Shown here: positions 44,079-55,147 of the stretch, piece after piece
Layout: every line of letters begins with the position of its first letter
How positions within the stretch are numbered: position 1 is the stretch's first letter
Assembly (NCBI RefSeq): GCF_003171515.1
Contig: NC_089394.1
Location: 434,001 to 498,000 of the forward strand
From: Pyrenophora tritici-repentis
Taxonomy: Eukaryota > Ascomycota > Dothideomycetes > Pleosporales > Pleosporaceae
DNA: 64,000 nt
Reading direction: 5' to 3'
The notes under the pieces: model-generated
The model's input: only the letters and a program-made list of their open reading frames with translations
What the model was told of the DNA's origin: nothing
Databases searched by the model: none
Position numbers and translations under genes: made by a program

Positions 44079-44871
44079 CAAAAATCTTCCTGCTTGAAAA
44101 TAAAGGACATCGATGTAGATACGATGTCTCTTCTCCGGGGTTCGAATAACCAAAAATTGCTATGTGCTCGAAAAGTTGCACTTATACTATATAAACTTTC
44201 CACTCTTCTTCTAATTTTCAAGATCCCGTAGTCTGGGGTTTCCCTCCAAAACACCAAAAAATTACGCGAGAGAATTGTATGTTTTGTCCTGCTGGGCTGG
44301 AAAGTAATAAAATGACTGTACTAAAATCGATTGCAAAAAACGTCATGGACCCCGGGTCTTCCTTCCTTTTTCAAAACATTCCTAGGAGTAGTCATGTAGC
44401 CGTCCGAGTCCATTTTTACGTAGAAAAAGAAGAGGTCATGAGTGTGCTATGTTAGGCGGTCGACCTCTTAGAAAATCATCGGAGAACTTTGCATGTTTTG
44501 AAAGCACAGTACCCAAAAATACACACGAATTAAGATGATGTTGGCTTAGATTTTTTTTTCTCGTACCTCGTGAAGTTACCAATACAATGTTAAATGCGGC
44601 CCTGGTATCACCATGTACCACGCCTCAAACCAAGCCCTCTCCCTCTCCCCTCCCCGCCCCCCCCCTAGTGACGCTACCCAGAAGCTGCTACATACAGAAA
44701 AAATTGATACCTATATGTTATGGTTATACACAATAAAGCTCCCATTCCATGTGGATCCCCCAAATTTCAAACACAACATAAATATACATAGATACCAGAG
44801 ATATACCGTTTCCAATCCCGCATGCCAGCGCCCTTCCCGCGGCATGATTGTAAGACATCTACAGGCGTTCG
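44079..44871. other. Intergenic, AT-rich patches
   Basis: About 790 bp with T- and A-runs and a C-rich stretch near 44640-44670. No gene, RNA or repeat recognised; the part next to 44872 is the 3' flank of the bZIP gene. Confidence 0.4.
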
Positions 44872-46545
44872 TCACCTCCCCTCTTTGATCTTGACGCAAT
44901 CGGCAAACTGGGGGAATTGGCCTCTGAAACTGGGTCCGAGGGTCCAGTTGTTCAGGTCGCGGAGGTGCGACTCAAATGCCGGGTTAATGAGCCACTGGTC
45001 ATCTTCTTTGGACAGCGGACCAATGGATGCGAGTCCGCCAGGCGTACTAGCACCTGGGGTTGCGGGCCCCTGTGGCGAGCCGGCATTGACATGTGTGGAG
45101 AAAGGCGACGAAGCGGCTAGGGAGGAGGTTGTTGAGAGGGTGTTTGTTCGGACCTTTGAAGCGGGGAGCAGGCAGTCGCGATGTGGATAAGGCCAATTCA
45201 GCGATATGGTGGTGGTAAATGGAATGAAGAAGTTTTCAAAGGATATCGGTGGTTGGCAAGCAATGAGCTTATCGCGGAGACGGGGCCAAGGCAGGTGGTC
45301 GATCCACAGAGGATGAGCAGTAAACAGCTGGGAAGGACGCGGCGTGGTCCAGTGCGGTAGCCGATCGTAGTTCTCTTGGGTAGGCTCAATCTGCCAGCGC
45401 ATCACCAGAAACATGATGAATACTATAGCGACTTGCTCCGGAGTTCCGCATATGTCCGGAAAGGTCCTTAGGATGTCGGTGAACAGCTTCGACAGGGGAT
45501 GCGACTCAACAGCACGGTCCGGGTAAGCGAGACAGGTGAAGTTTGGGTAAGTGGGCCCAACCAGAGTCTTCAGCGGGGCGCCTTCCGCGGCCCGGTTCTG
45601 GCGATCCTGTAGGAAGTCGAGCAAGATGACGTCCAATGGACAGGTAGCGGGGAGGTTCCGAGGGAGGGTGAGATGGGCCACCATATCGGGCGCATACTGT
45701 GCATGCCGGCTGCTACTGACATTACTTGGTCGTGGCTGCTGCGGCGGGGGCAGATTTGGATCCAAAGCCCTTGGCTGACCATTGTCGAGCAAGAAGTCGA
45801 CTCCCAAGCGCTCGTCAAAGGGCATCTCCGACTGTATATTGGGCGTTCTCGACTGCTCAAAGTGTGGGCCGGGGCTTCCGTTTGAGTATCGGCGCAAATG
45901 GCTCGTGGGGGCCTCGTTGGAGTATATCCATGACCTAGCTCCTTCGGGCACCTGGGGTGAATGTACACCGTTCTGGGGCGAGTCGTGGGAGACGACGTGG
46001 AAGTGACGTGAGTCGGTAGGTTGCACAGGCGCGTCGCGTAGCTGGTGGGGGGGATGAAGGGGAAGGGGCGACCTTTCGGCGGCAGCTGCCAATTCTACAT
46101 ACAGTCAGCTCAGCTCGGCATTGGCATGTTCCTTCAGTCGTCATCGGCGGGTGAGCATACCGTTGAGTCCGGTCGTAGCGCGCACGATGGGCTGGATGAT
46201 GCTCAGGACGCTCTCTAGTCGCTTCTTGATGTCTGCGTTCTCGGCCAAGACGGCTTCCTTCTCGCGCAGCACCACCTGTAGGTCATTGTAGGGCTGCTGA
46301 CTCTCCAGGTCACGTATGCGCTGGTTCAGGCGATCGATCTGGTTTTTGGTGCGCTCCCTGATTGCGCGCTGAGCTTCGCGGTCGTTTGCGCGTTTGCGGG
46401 CGAGTTGTTCGGGCGTGAGGTTGGCGACGCCACGCGAGTTGGGGCCTGTCCTGCGCTTTTTGTTGTTAGACTGGCCATCGGCGGACCCATCATCCCTCGG
46501 GGCCCCTTCGGGAGTATCTGCCTCGCCCGGCGACGCCATGCTCAT
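44872..46545 (-). CDS. bZIP transcription factor with DUF3425 domain
   Basis: Two exons, 46545-46161 and 46094-44872, 535 aa. The ATG chosen starts MSMASPGEADTPEG; upstream in-frame codons begin only at a TTG. The basic region RKRANDREAQRAIRERTK lies at about residues 50-67. It is followed by a leucine-zipper-like helix (IDRLNQRIRDLESQQPYNDL, REKEAVLAENADIKKRLESV). The C-terminal half, from CPLDVILLDFLQDRQNRAAE to LLPASKVRT and the RDLNNWTLGP segment, is the DUF3425 region found only with fungal bZIPs. The link between them is disordered and proline-rich. It is presumably a nuclear regulator; targets unknown. The atypical basic region lacks the common NxxAAxxCR signature and instead has NDREAQRAIR, normal for this subfamily. 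Confidence 0.9.
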
Positions 46546-46875
46546 AGGTGGGTGTGGGATGCGATTCAGGAGGGATTTGAACAAATCCTGCCCCGAGTCA
46601 TGAGCCTGGGCACTGCATGGAAGGTTGCGTCGACGAGATTCGCGCCCCGTGCTCTAGGCCGGATTAGGCGTGGTGTCCATGAGAGCGAGGCCTGGGGGGC
46701 GACTTTGGGGATGAATGCGGGGGCGGATGGATGCTTATGCTCCCTCGGATATTCCTGTCCGAACTGCCAAACTCAAAATCAGCCATCCGCGGCTCCGCTT
46801 GGGTGACATGTGACTACTAGCTGGTACGTCGTGCGCCATACAAGCACGCGTATACACAAACACAACATCAGCGTC
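46546..46875. promoter_or_regulatory. Divergent promoter, bZIP / esterase
   Basis: 330 bp between two divergently transcribed genes. No distinct element recognised. Confidence 0.35.
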
Positions 46876-48053
46876 ATGGCCGACCACAACGTGAGCAAGT
46901 TAGGCATTGCTTCAGCCCTACTCAAATCCGGTAAACACCCTGAACCCGTCATTCAAACCGCATGCTGACAGCTTCGTAGTGGGCTCGGCTCTCCAACGAT
47001 CCCTCACCTCCCCTTTCAAAGGCTCCAATGGCTCCAACACGTACTACAAAGATGTACTATTGGCCGCCTTCCGCACCAACCTGGGAAACCTCAATGTCGC
47101 CCAGGATCGTTACATGAGTGGACCATCCTCTACACCCATCTACATCAAGTATGCCGAGGACCATAAGTTTGCTCCAGAAAGCGTAACGCTGCCGAGCGGT
47201 ACACAGGCGCATTGGCTAGGCAATCCTAGAGCTAAGAAAGTATTGGTTTACTTCCATGGTAGGACATACCGACTACAGGAATGTCTTCCACTAATATCAT
47301 GTAGGCGGTGGATATGTTATGCCCTGTACAGCCGGCCTCGTGGTTTGGCTCGACGATCTTCAAAAGTCACTGGGCCCCGATGTCTCTGCGCTTCTCCTCA
47401 TGTACGACCTAGCGCCAGAGGCCAAATACCCTACACAACTAAAGCAAGCTGTCGAGCTGATGCGATACCTCATCGAAACCGAAGGCCGCAATCCCTCCGA
47501 TCTCATCCTGGGCGGCGACTCTGCTGGGGGAAACCTCATTCTGGGTCTTCTCTCACACATTGCGCACCCACATCCTGAAATTGCACCTCTTTCACTTCCT
47601 TCCAAGATCCATGCAGCTCTTCTCATCTCGCCATGGTGCTCTCTGACTCAAACTAACACGCCAGCGTTCATCACGAACGCTGAACGCGACATGTTCGATG
47701 CGCGTTGTCTCTCTCGTTGGGCCACGGCCTTTCTCGGCTCATCTGACCCCTTTGTTGGCGACTTTTACAACGAACCTGTCCTAGCAGCGCCAGAGTGGTG
47801 GGAGCCTGTTGCGGACATTGTCGGAGAAGTCCTCATATGGGCTGGCGACAATGAAGTGCTGAAGGACGGCATTGAAGCCTTCTCCAGAAAATTCACCAAG
47901 GGTTTTGGAAGCAAGGGTGGCTTGGTCAATACCGTGATTACCCCGAAGGCATGTCATGAGGAGATGGTTGTAGAGAGGATATTGGGCTACAAAGGGGATT
48001 CTGGGACAGGCAGTCACGAGGTCGTTGAAAGCTGGATGAAGGCAAAACTCTGA
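46876..48053 (+). CDS. HGGG-type alpha/beta hydrolase (esterase/lipase)
   Basis: Three exons, 46876-46930, 46980-47258 and 47305-48053, 360 aa. Intron 2 falls inside the oxyanion motif, rebuilt as YFHGGGYVMP. The nucleophile elbow is GGDSAGGN with Ser at about residue 184, the acid is likely in IWAGDNEVLKDG, and the His in KACHEEMV. These define the hormone-sensitive-lipase / steryl-acetyl-hydrolase-like family in fungi. It hydrolyses short esters; the natural substrate is unknown. The N-terminus (MADHNVSKLGIASALLKS) joins VGSALQRSLTSPF across a CTGAC...TAG intron; there is no signal peptide. Expected to be cytosolic or ER-facing. Confidence 0.82.
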
Positions 48054-48931
48054 TCATGTTCATAGTGTACAATGCCGGAGAGACTTTATTGCTGTGTGTC
48101 GTTTGTATTTGCTTTTACGCCCACTCGGGCCTTTGTAGGCTTTGATCATGATCCACGAAGGCTTCAAGGTGCGCTACGGGTAGAGAAAAGCAACACACTC
48201 GCGCGTAGATGTCTCCATCACAAATTCGCTCTTTTCTGAGTTGTTTTCCGTAACGTATCTTATCAGGAAATATTTTTGGGAATGGATTGGAGCCGCCCAT
48301 GGTCTTCATCGCTTGAATCTTGAGAAGCTCGCTCACAGATTGAAAGCTGCACGTAGTCGTGCGTCATATTAACATTACAACACACCTCAAGGAACTATGA
48401 AACAACGCAATGTCAGCATTGCGCCAGGTTGTACGGATCATAATGTCGCTAGTGGCGCGTGGAGAATACGAGAATGCGAAGGTGGCGGATGTACCATCAT
48501 CGGTGCTTCCGGACTCCGACCACGATCGAAGCCGGTGCTGTACGCCACACTTGTTCGTATAGCTCCTCGGATCTTGAAAGTCGGCGTTTGTAAACTGTTA
48601 ATATCGGTGTCCCGGATCGTCATGCAAGCGTATCTAGTCATCCCAACGTCACCTAACCCCCTACGCATTCCCACAGGCTTCCCGCGGACCTTGCTTGGCA
48701 TAGAACATTTCACGATGACCCTTACACAAGCTACACTTGGACCTCCACGGAAACAATCTTACTTCTGCATGTATGTGCTAGCGATCTCAAGATAGACACC
48801 CAGACACATCAATGACGCGCTTCGTGGACGTGTGACCCAGAAGTAGTACGCAAGGCGTCCTACTGTTAGCAAGGAATACATAAAGTACCAGTCTCCAATT
48901 CCCGCTTCAAATCATTCAAATACCATTCAAC
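48054..48931. other. Intergenic, nothing recognised
   Basis: 878 bp. Open frames on both strands between 48397 and 48795 overlap each other and show no motif. Confidence 0.4.
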
Positions 48932-49395
48932 ATGCCCTTGACATCTCAACTCCGTACCATCTCGCGCCCATTCATCAGATCATCACCCATCTTCAAACAA
49001 ACCTCAATCAGAATGTCTTCCACCAACGAGCACGGACAGGGCGCTTCCCACGCCACTGGACAGAGCGCAGTGCCCAACAAGGTCCAAGAAGCTGCACCCA
49101 AGGGTCTCGAGGAGGGCCTCCCAGAATCCGTCAGTCGAATATCTTCGCAATTGAAGCTTGCATATGCTGATAACGCTATAGATTCACCCCACTGGCAGTA
49201 ACCCCAACAGCCAGTCTACCAGCAAGACTCATGCTCTCAACGACGGCGAAGACTCAGTTGTGCCCAAGAAGGTGCAGGAGATTGTCCCGGAGTCGGTTGA
49301 GCGAGGTGAAAAGGCCTGGATATCCTAACACAGTACTGTGCTGACCCAAACAAGCGCTTCCCAATGCGATCCACAACACCGGAGACAAGAAATAG
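48932..49395 (+). CDS. Small hydrophilic protein with duplicated VPxKVQE motif
   Basis: Three exons, 48932-49129, 49182-49305 and 49355-49395, 120 aa. The N-terminus MPLTSQLRTISRPFIRSSPI is basic and lacks acids, so a mitochondrial presequence is possible; a second ATG (MSSTNEHGQG) could start a cytosolic form. The body contains two copies of a 27-residue unit, one with AVPNKVQEAAPKGLEEGLPE then SIHPTG and one with VVPKKVQEIVPESVERALPN then AIHNTG, separated by a Ser/Thr/Asn-rich linker. It resembles stress-related small hydrophilic fungal proteins; no function is established here. Confidence 0.75.
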
Positions 49396-49523
49396 ACACC
49401 TTTGTTGACAGAGGAGGGCTTACCGGATCCCTGTAAATATCATGGAATGTAGCCAAATTCTAAACTTTCAAGAGGCTTGAATAGTGACTAACTACGTGAT
49501 GTATGGGTGACGTTACTGATCAC

Positions 49524-49627
49524 CCTGGTGTCATAAAATACTTGACATACCGATGTATAAAGGACACTGCAGTCGCCAGACATGTCTATTAGTGTACTTA
49601 CACTGTCAAGTATTTTATGACCTCCAG
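49524..49627 (+). mobile_element. MITE-like inverted-repeat element, best preserved copy
   Basis: 104 bp from CCTGGTGTCATAAAATACTT to the mirrored TCAAGTATTTTATGACCTCC and AGG. The inner part carries GATGTATAAAGGACACTGCA and GTCGCCAGACATGTCTATTA. The ends are near-perfect inverted repeats of about 24 bp. There is no ORF, so it would need a transposase in trans. It lies between the small hydrophilic-protein gene and HEM3, 147 bp upstream of the HEM3 ATG. Confidence 0.8.
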
Positions 49628-49773
49628 GTGTGACAGCTGTCTGCCATGTACCTGACTAGTGCAGACCGCGGCAATTGTGACGTTGTGCCCCACCACCCCG
49701 CCAGTTCTCCACGACTTTTCCCAGTCGCCATCAACACCAATACTCACTTCACGCTCAAAAAAAAACCTTCATC

Positions 49774-51026
49774 ATGGCATCTACTACTGCTGCCGATCTC
49801 CAGGGGCCGTCCCATCCGAATCCAGCAGGACTCAACACATCGGCGAGCACGCAATTCGCTCCCGTCAACATCGGCACGCGCAACTCGGTACTCGCACAGA
49901 TACAGGCTCGAGCCGTGGAGAGAAGCCTAAAAGATGCATATCCCGAACGGACATACAACATATGTCCCGTCATAGTGCAAGGGGACAGGGACAAGATTAC
50001 TCCCCTTCAGCAATTGAGCCAGGGCGAAAATGCGAAGAGTTTATGGACGGGCGAATTGGAGAGCATGCTCGAATCTGGGGATCTGGACATTATTGTGCAT
50101 TGCTTGAAGGGTAGGATTATGCAGCCTTTTCAGACAGCCCTGAGATATAACTAATAACTGCAGACATGCCTACTCAATTGCCGGATCACCTCGAACTTGG
50201 TGCCATACTCGAGCGCGAAGACCCCCGCGATGCCCTCCTCGTGTCCCCTCGTCTTCCCAAAGAAACTACATTGGCCACATTGCCCCAAGGCGCTACCATT
50301 GGCACGTCATCTGTACGCCGGGCCGCTACGCTGAGAAAATTGTATCCACACCTGAAGTTTGCCGACTTGAGAGGCAACGTGGGGACAAGGCTGGCCAAGC
50401 TTGATGCCGAAGATTCACCATATTCGGCTATCATACTGGCAGCTGCTGGATTGAAGCGCATGGGGCTCGACAACCGGATCACACAATATCTGAGTAGCAC
50501 CAGCGGAGGAATGCTTCATGCTGTAGGCCAGGGTGCGCTGGGTATTGAAATCAGGAAGAATGATGAGGCCATGAAGGAGCTCATGAGCAAGATCCGATGC
50601 GAGAGGACCACAAGAGCATGTTCAGCAGAACGGGCACTACTAAGGACTCTCGAAGGAGGCTGCAGTGTACCCATTGGAGTTGAGACATCTTGGAAGGGTG
50701 GCAAGGGTCTCTCTGTAGGTCCACAGCCAGCAAAAGATTACGACAAGCATGGCAATGCTGTTGAAGAGGATGAGCCTGACGTTGATGACCAGGAGCTAGT
50801 AATGAGGGCGATGGTTGTAAGTGTCGATGGCAAAGAATCGGTTGAATACGAGGCAACACGGAAAGTCCGCAATGCAGAAGAAGCGGAAGAGATGGGACGT
50901 GAGGTGGCTAAGATATTGATCGAGAAGGGTGCAGACAAGATCCTGGAAAAGATCAACGTAGAGAAGCAATGGGCTGCGAAGAAGCAACTGGAGGAGCTAA
51001 AGGCAAAGTCCGCCAGCTCATCGTAG
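49774..51026 (+). CDS. HEM3: Porphobilinogen deaminase (hydroxymethylbilane synthase)
   Basis: Heme biosynthesis, cytosol: joins four porphobilinogen molecules into hydroxymethylbilane. Two exons, 49774-50110 and 50164-51026, 399 aa; the intron splits an Asp codon after DIIVHCLKG. Landmarks are NIGTRNSVLAQIQA, GTSSVRRAATLRKLYPHL, LRGNVGTRLAKLD, and the dipyrromethane-cofactor loop EGGCSVPIG with the attachment cysteine at about residue 279. The C-terminal part is somewhat longer than bacterial enzymes, with an acidic insertion (EEDEPDVDDQEL), as in other fungi. Confidence 0.95.
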
Positions 51027-51572
51027 GTTGATCGATGAAGAATGATGCTCACTGTAGGAGCTTCAATTTCCATCAACTGATCCACAGCATATTTAGCACA
51101 TGATTGAACGTATGTCACAATCCAACACGCGCAAGTTCTACTAACATTTGACCTATTCCATCTTCATGTGACCCACCTTCCAACACTTCATCTCCAATTG
51201 TCCAGCACGCTGGGCTCAATGCTGTTAATGCACGCGGCAGATGTGGGCTATGGGCCCTGTTCTACACACGACATACGTCAAGCACAAGAGGATAGGAGTG
51301 GGAGGGAGAGGTGAAGATGACTGCCAAGACACTAGTGCACATGATGTCGCGTTTCGGGCAAGAACGCGTAGTCGTACCGTGTTTTACGAACCACCTACTT
51401 CAACTGCTCACTCTTGGTCTAATTTCTTATTCTTCCTTTACGCGAACCCGTTTCCCATTCTGGATCATCATCAAGCTCATACAGCTGGCGGCTGTCGTTA
51501 TCGATATCTACGCGCGAGACGCGTGCACGGCGCTAAATCTCGTCCCGCGCAGGGACCCACACTTTCATCGTC
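51027..51572. other. Intergenic, nothing recognised
   Basis: About 545 bp between HEM3 and the XPG-like gene. Overlapping weak frames only. Confidence 0.4.
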
Positions 51573-53494
51573 ATGGGTATCCCCGGATGGGTGAACGTTG
51601 TGATCGCGCTTTGAGAAACAAGCTTACAAGTTTAGATTGAGGGAAGTGGTTGAAAAATGCGAAGAAATCATTCCTCTCGCAAAGCTTGCACAAGACTGCC
51701 ACCAGTAGCATGGCAGACCGTTCAAGATTGCTATCGATGCAGCTGACTGGCATTATCACAATGTCAGTCCGGAGCAGGAAGCATACATTAAAGAGTGTAA
51801 GTCGTTTGATTATGTGGCGCTTGACCGTCATTAACAATCATGAACCTGTAGTGGAGCCCGCCGCGCACCCCGTGGAAAAGGCCATCTTTTTTCGAATATG
51901 CAAACTTTTAACGATGAACATTCGACCCGTCTTTGTCTTTGATGGACCGGAGGATAAGTTCAAAAAGAGTTCTAAAGGACGAAGCATGAAAGCTGAAACC
52001 TGTAATATCATCAAAGAGGCTCTGACAGGGCTCGGTGTGCCTCATATCGATGCTCCCGGAGAAGCCGAGGCAGATTGCTGCAAGTTACAGACCTTGGGGC
52101 TGGTCGATGCAGTGTGGTTACAAGATTCGGATTGCTTAATGTTTGGCTGCACGTTTTGGATCCGCAAGCTTCGCACGGCTAGAGAACCAGGAAACAATAG
52201 TCGCCACATTGGTGACACCAAGAAGGACCATACGAGAGTACGAGTCGTTCGAGCGGAAAACTTGAAGATGAAAAATGGAAAGTTTCAGCTCAAGAAGGAC
52301 GGTTGTGTTCTGTTTGCTATGCTTGTAGGGGCTGATTTCGATCAAGAAGGCCTCCCGCGTTGTGGGAGAGACACCGCATTCGAGCTAATTCAGGCGGGTC
52401 TAGGTCGCAGCCTGTGCTCGAGTAAAAGCCAACAGGATTGCGATGTCTGGAGAGAAAACGTGCTGCGCAAAGTCCTCGAACGTAAATCTATCAGCATAGT
52501 TGTTCCTGGGACTTGGCCGAAATTTGATATTCTGCAGCGGTACAACGACCCAAAGACGCACTCCGAGGAATACCTGAGGGAGGACGCATTGTCAAAGTCA
52601 TATTACAATTGATCACCCAAAGAGCTAGAACTCTTGCATACAGCTTGCAAGCACTTCAATTTCTGGAGCAAAAAGTACTACAACCATATTGGACCCGTAC
52701 TTCTATCTCGATTTCTCGCAGAACGAGACAGATCGCTTCCACACGAGGTGCCACACGGTATAGAGCTCGTCAGAACAAGAACTAAAAAGACAGAAGACTG
52801 TCCACAGCCTATCCTCATGCGCAAACTGACATTCTCGCCACTTGGCCTTAGCATCCTGAACAGGCAAGACTTTGAGCGTTACGAAAGCACGAGACCTTGG
52901 AAAACCGACACTAGCTTCAACGAAGATCAAAGAGTTACGTGCGAGATCCCGACTTTTTTGCTGCAAGACGTATTACCTCCGGATGTGCTGGAGCCGCCGA
53001 GTGCCGCAGCCAAGAAACAGCAGGCAAAGCGGAAGCAACAGGGCGATTCTGGACAAACAGAAACACCCGCGAAGAAGAGAGGTCGACCTCGTAAGCCTGA
53101 CAATGCAACTGGATCGAGTTCCGCGCAGACTTCACACTCAACAATATCTCCTCGGTTTCCGACTACACCCATGACTGCGCAAACACCGGGTACGCTTGCC
53201 AACATGCTAATTTCCTTGTCCGACGATGAAGACGAGGAATTGCAAGAAGCTATACGAAGAAGCAGGCAAGACTTCAACAGAAATCTCCATACACCTCTAG
53301 GACCAAAGAGCACGCCTTTCTTGGCTACCATGCCGGGGTCCTCTGTGATCATATCGCCCAGAGTTGGTATGCATACCACACAACATACGCCTGTACGCAC
53401 ACCACACAAGTCGAGCTTTACCCTAGCAAGGCCTCGTGTACCGGTTGACTGGACATCCAAGGACGTTGATTGTATCGATTTGACCAGAGACTGA
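51573..53494 (+). pseudogene. XPG/Rad2-family (GEN1/Yen1-like) nuclease gene with two in-frame stops
   Basis: Begins MGIPGW (51573-51590). Exon 2 reads EIIPLAKLAQDCHQ, then a TAG at 51706-51708, then HGRPFKIAIDAADWHYHN up to a GTAAG donor at 51797. Exon 3 starts at 51852 and carries PVFVFDGPEDKFKK (XPG-N), GVPHIDAPGEAEADCCKLQT and the XPG-I acidic patch WLQDSDCLMFGC. A second stop, TGA at 52610-52612, interrupts the same frame, which then runs on to 53494 with helix-rich sequence, an AT-hook (KKRGRPRK) and a Ser/Thr/Pro-rich tail. Active members cut branched DNA. With two nonsense codons but otherwise well-kept frame it looks like a recent pseudogene. The first intron (about 40 nt) is uncertain. 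Sequencing error or unusual splicing is not excluded. Confidence 0.65.
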
Positions 53495-53776
53495 ACGCTC
53501 CATGGTGCGCTGGTTGGCCATGGGGACCTGGACTAGTACTTGGGAACCGTAAGCAGCTCGGCATGAATTTTGGAGTAAGGGAGGCTCATCGAGTTGGCTT
53601 CTTATTAGATCTACCTCACTGCACTACAATGTAAACCCCGCTTAATATCTTCTGTATAATGATTTAATCTTGGCCTATATTCAACGCTACCAACTATGCT
53701 ACAAAGTGAAGAAGGACTGTGGGTATCATAAAAGAGAGTCCTGGAATGCAGCTTATACATGTACACAAAAGGAAAA

Positions 53777-55147
53777 TCACTGTTGTGGTTTATACACCAT
53801 CCCCCCCGACCTCGTATACACATCTGTACTCGCCGGTCCAGCCCACCGTCTACTAGCTTCCTCCCTCGTCTTGACCTCCCTCTCGTTTTGGACGGTTACA
53901 CAGCAGCAGCAACAGCACCCTTTGAGCAAATCGTCACCGAAGCTGCCTTCAAGCTTGTAGGCCCGTCGGATACGCGTGCGCTGGAGCATGGGAAACAACC
54001 ACCACAGACCGCAAGAAAGGCCCATGACAGCGCAGTGTCCATTGGTGGAGCTGTAACCAAGCATATCCGTGGGATCCTTCTTTGCGGATTTCTGCGAAAG
54101 GCGGTACGATGTACGGCCGTAGAGGATACAAGGGCAGAAAAGACCAGTCAGGCAAGTTGAGAACTCGGGACTGCATGCACAAAGACTGTTCTTCCATTCG
54201 TGCGACTTCTCGGATTCCATGTTTGGGTGCGTTATCTGTCCTGGCTGGTGTGCGGCAAAGTCTAAGCCGTTGGGGCCATGTGCGGCGTCGGGAGAGAAGA
54301 CGGCATGGAAGTTGCCGGTTTGGTTCGAAGAGAAGCCGTGCGGTGAGTAGGGCTCGCTTGGGTACGGGGACGTGCGATGCGAAGGAGATGTTGCGTTCTC
54401 TCGTGGTTGCCCTTTCTGCATTGAATTGGCGGACATGGGCGTTATAGGCGTCTTATGCGGTAACGGCGAGGTCTGATGTGTCCCGGATGGTGGGGTTGGA
54501 GGAATAGTAGGCATGGGGTATGCTCGTAGATTTGTGTTGATTGGGGAAAGGTTGCTCATTTGTCGCATATGCCTGCTCTGGTGTGTATCAACGTGTTGAA
54601 CAGGTTGCGGCTGAGGGATCGGTGAGGCTGAAGAAAAGTACTGCGTTTGAGCGGGGTGTTGGGGCGAGACTGGCGAGATGGGAGGTTTAACGTCCTCAGC
54701 GTGAGGCTGCACGTAAGCTGTCTCGGATTGGGTCGGGTTTATCGGATGTTGCGAAAACATCATCGATTGGGGGCGGGGATCGATTGGCGTATCCCCCACT
54801 GGCGACGTCGGAAGCGATATAGGTATAGATTGTGGCATGGGTGGATCGTTTGGTGAGGATGTGTATACGAATGCTCGCATCTCGGATGGTGTTTGCGCAT
54901 AGGAGAAGTGTCTTGATGCATCTGTAGTGACCTGAGGTTGCCGTTGCTGAGGCTGTGGATATTGCTGATGTGACTGCTGATATTGCTGCGCCGCGTATTG
55001 TGGAGTCTGTTGTTGTGGTTGTGCTTGCGGTTGCTGGTAGGCTGGAGCATCGTCCTCAAGAGGTTGCTGCCATGAGAATCTATCGTGCTGTCGCGATCCA
55101 TTTTGAGGCTGAAGTTGGTGGTTCTGGCCATACTGTCTTGGGTCCAT
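53777..55147 (-). CDS. PLAC8-family cysteine-rich protein with long disordered N-terminus
   Basis: Intronless, 456 aa from the ATG at 55147. Residues 1 to about 310 are Gln/Pro/Ser-rich, including runs of CAG/CAA-encoded glutamine, and disordered. The C-terminal domain is PLAC8: NSLCACSPEFSTCLTGLFCP, then CILYGRTSYRL, a hydrophobic AVMGLSCGLWWLFP segment, and GCCCCCCVTVQNEREVKTRE. PLAC8 proteins are membrane-associated and are linked to cell size, cadmium resistance or lipid handling in other eukaryotes. Function here unknown. Six consecutive cysteines are typical of fungal members and may be palmitoylated. Confidence 0.88.
   Translation of the reverse strand: MDPRQYGQNHQLQPQNGSRQHDRFSWQQPLEDDAPAYQQPQAQPQQQTPQYAAQQYQQSHQQYPQPQQRQPQVTTDASRHFSYAQTPSEMRAFVYTSSPNDPPMPQSIPISLPTSPVGDTPIDPRPQSMMFSQHPINPTQSETAYVQPHAEDVKPPISPVSPQHPAQTQYFSSASPIPQPQPVQHVDTHQSRHMRQMSNLSPINTNLRAYPMPTIPPTPPSGTHQTSPLPHKTPITPMSANSMQKGQPRENATSPSHRTSPYPSEPYSPHGFSSNQTGNFHAVFSPDAAHGPNGLDFAAHQPGQITHPNMESEKSHEWKNSLCACSPEFSTCLTGLFCPCILYGRTSYRLSQKSAKKDPTDMLGYSSTNGHCAVMGLSCGLWWLFPMLQRTRIRRAYKLEGSFGDDLLKGCCCCCCVTVQNEREVKTREEASRRWAGPASTDVYTRSGGMVYKPQQ

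Noticed and set aside
44138..44152. GGGGTTCGAATAAC, B-box-like
   Set aside because: No cloverleaf can be drawn around it on either strand.
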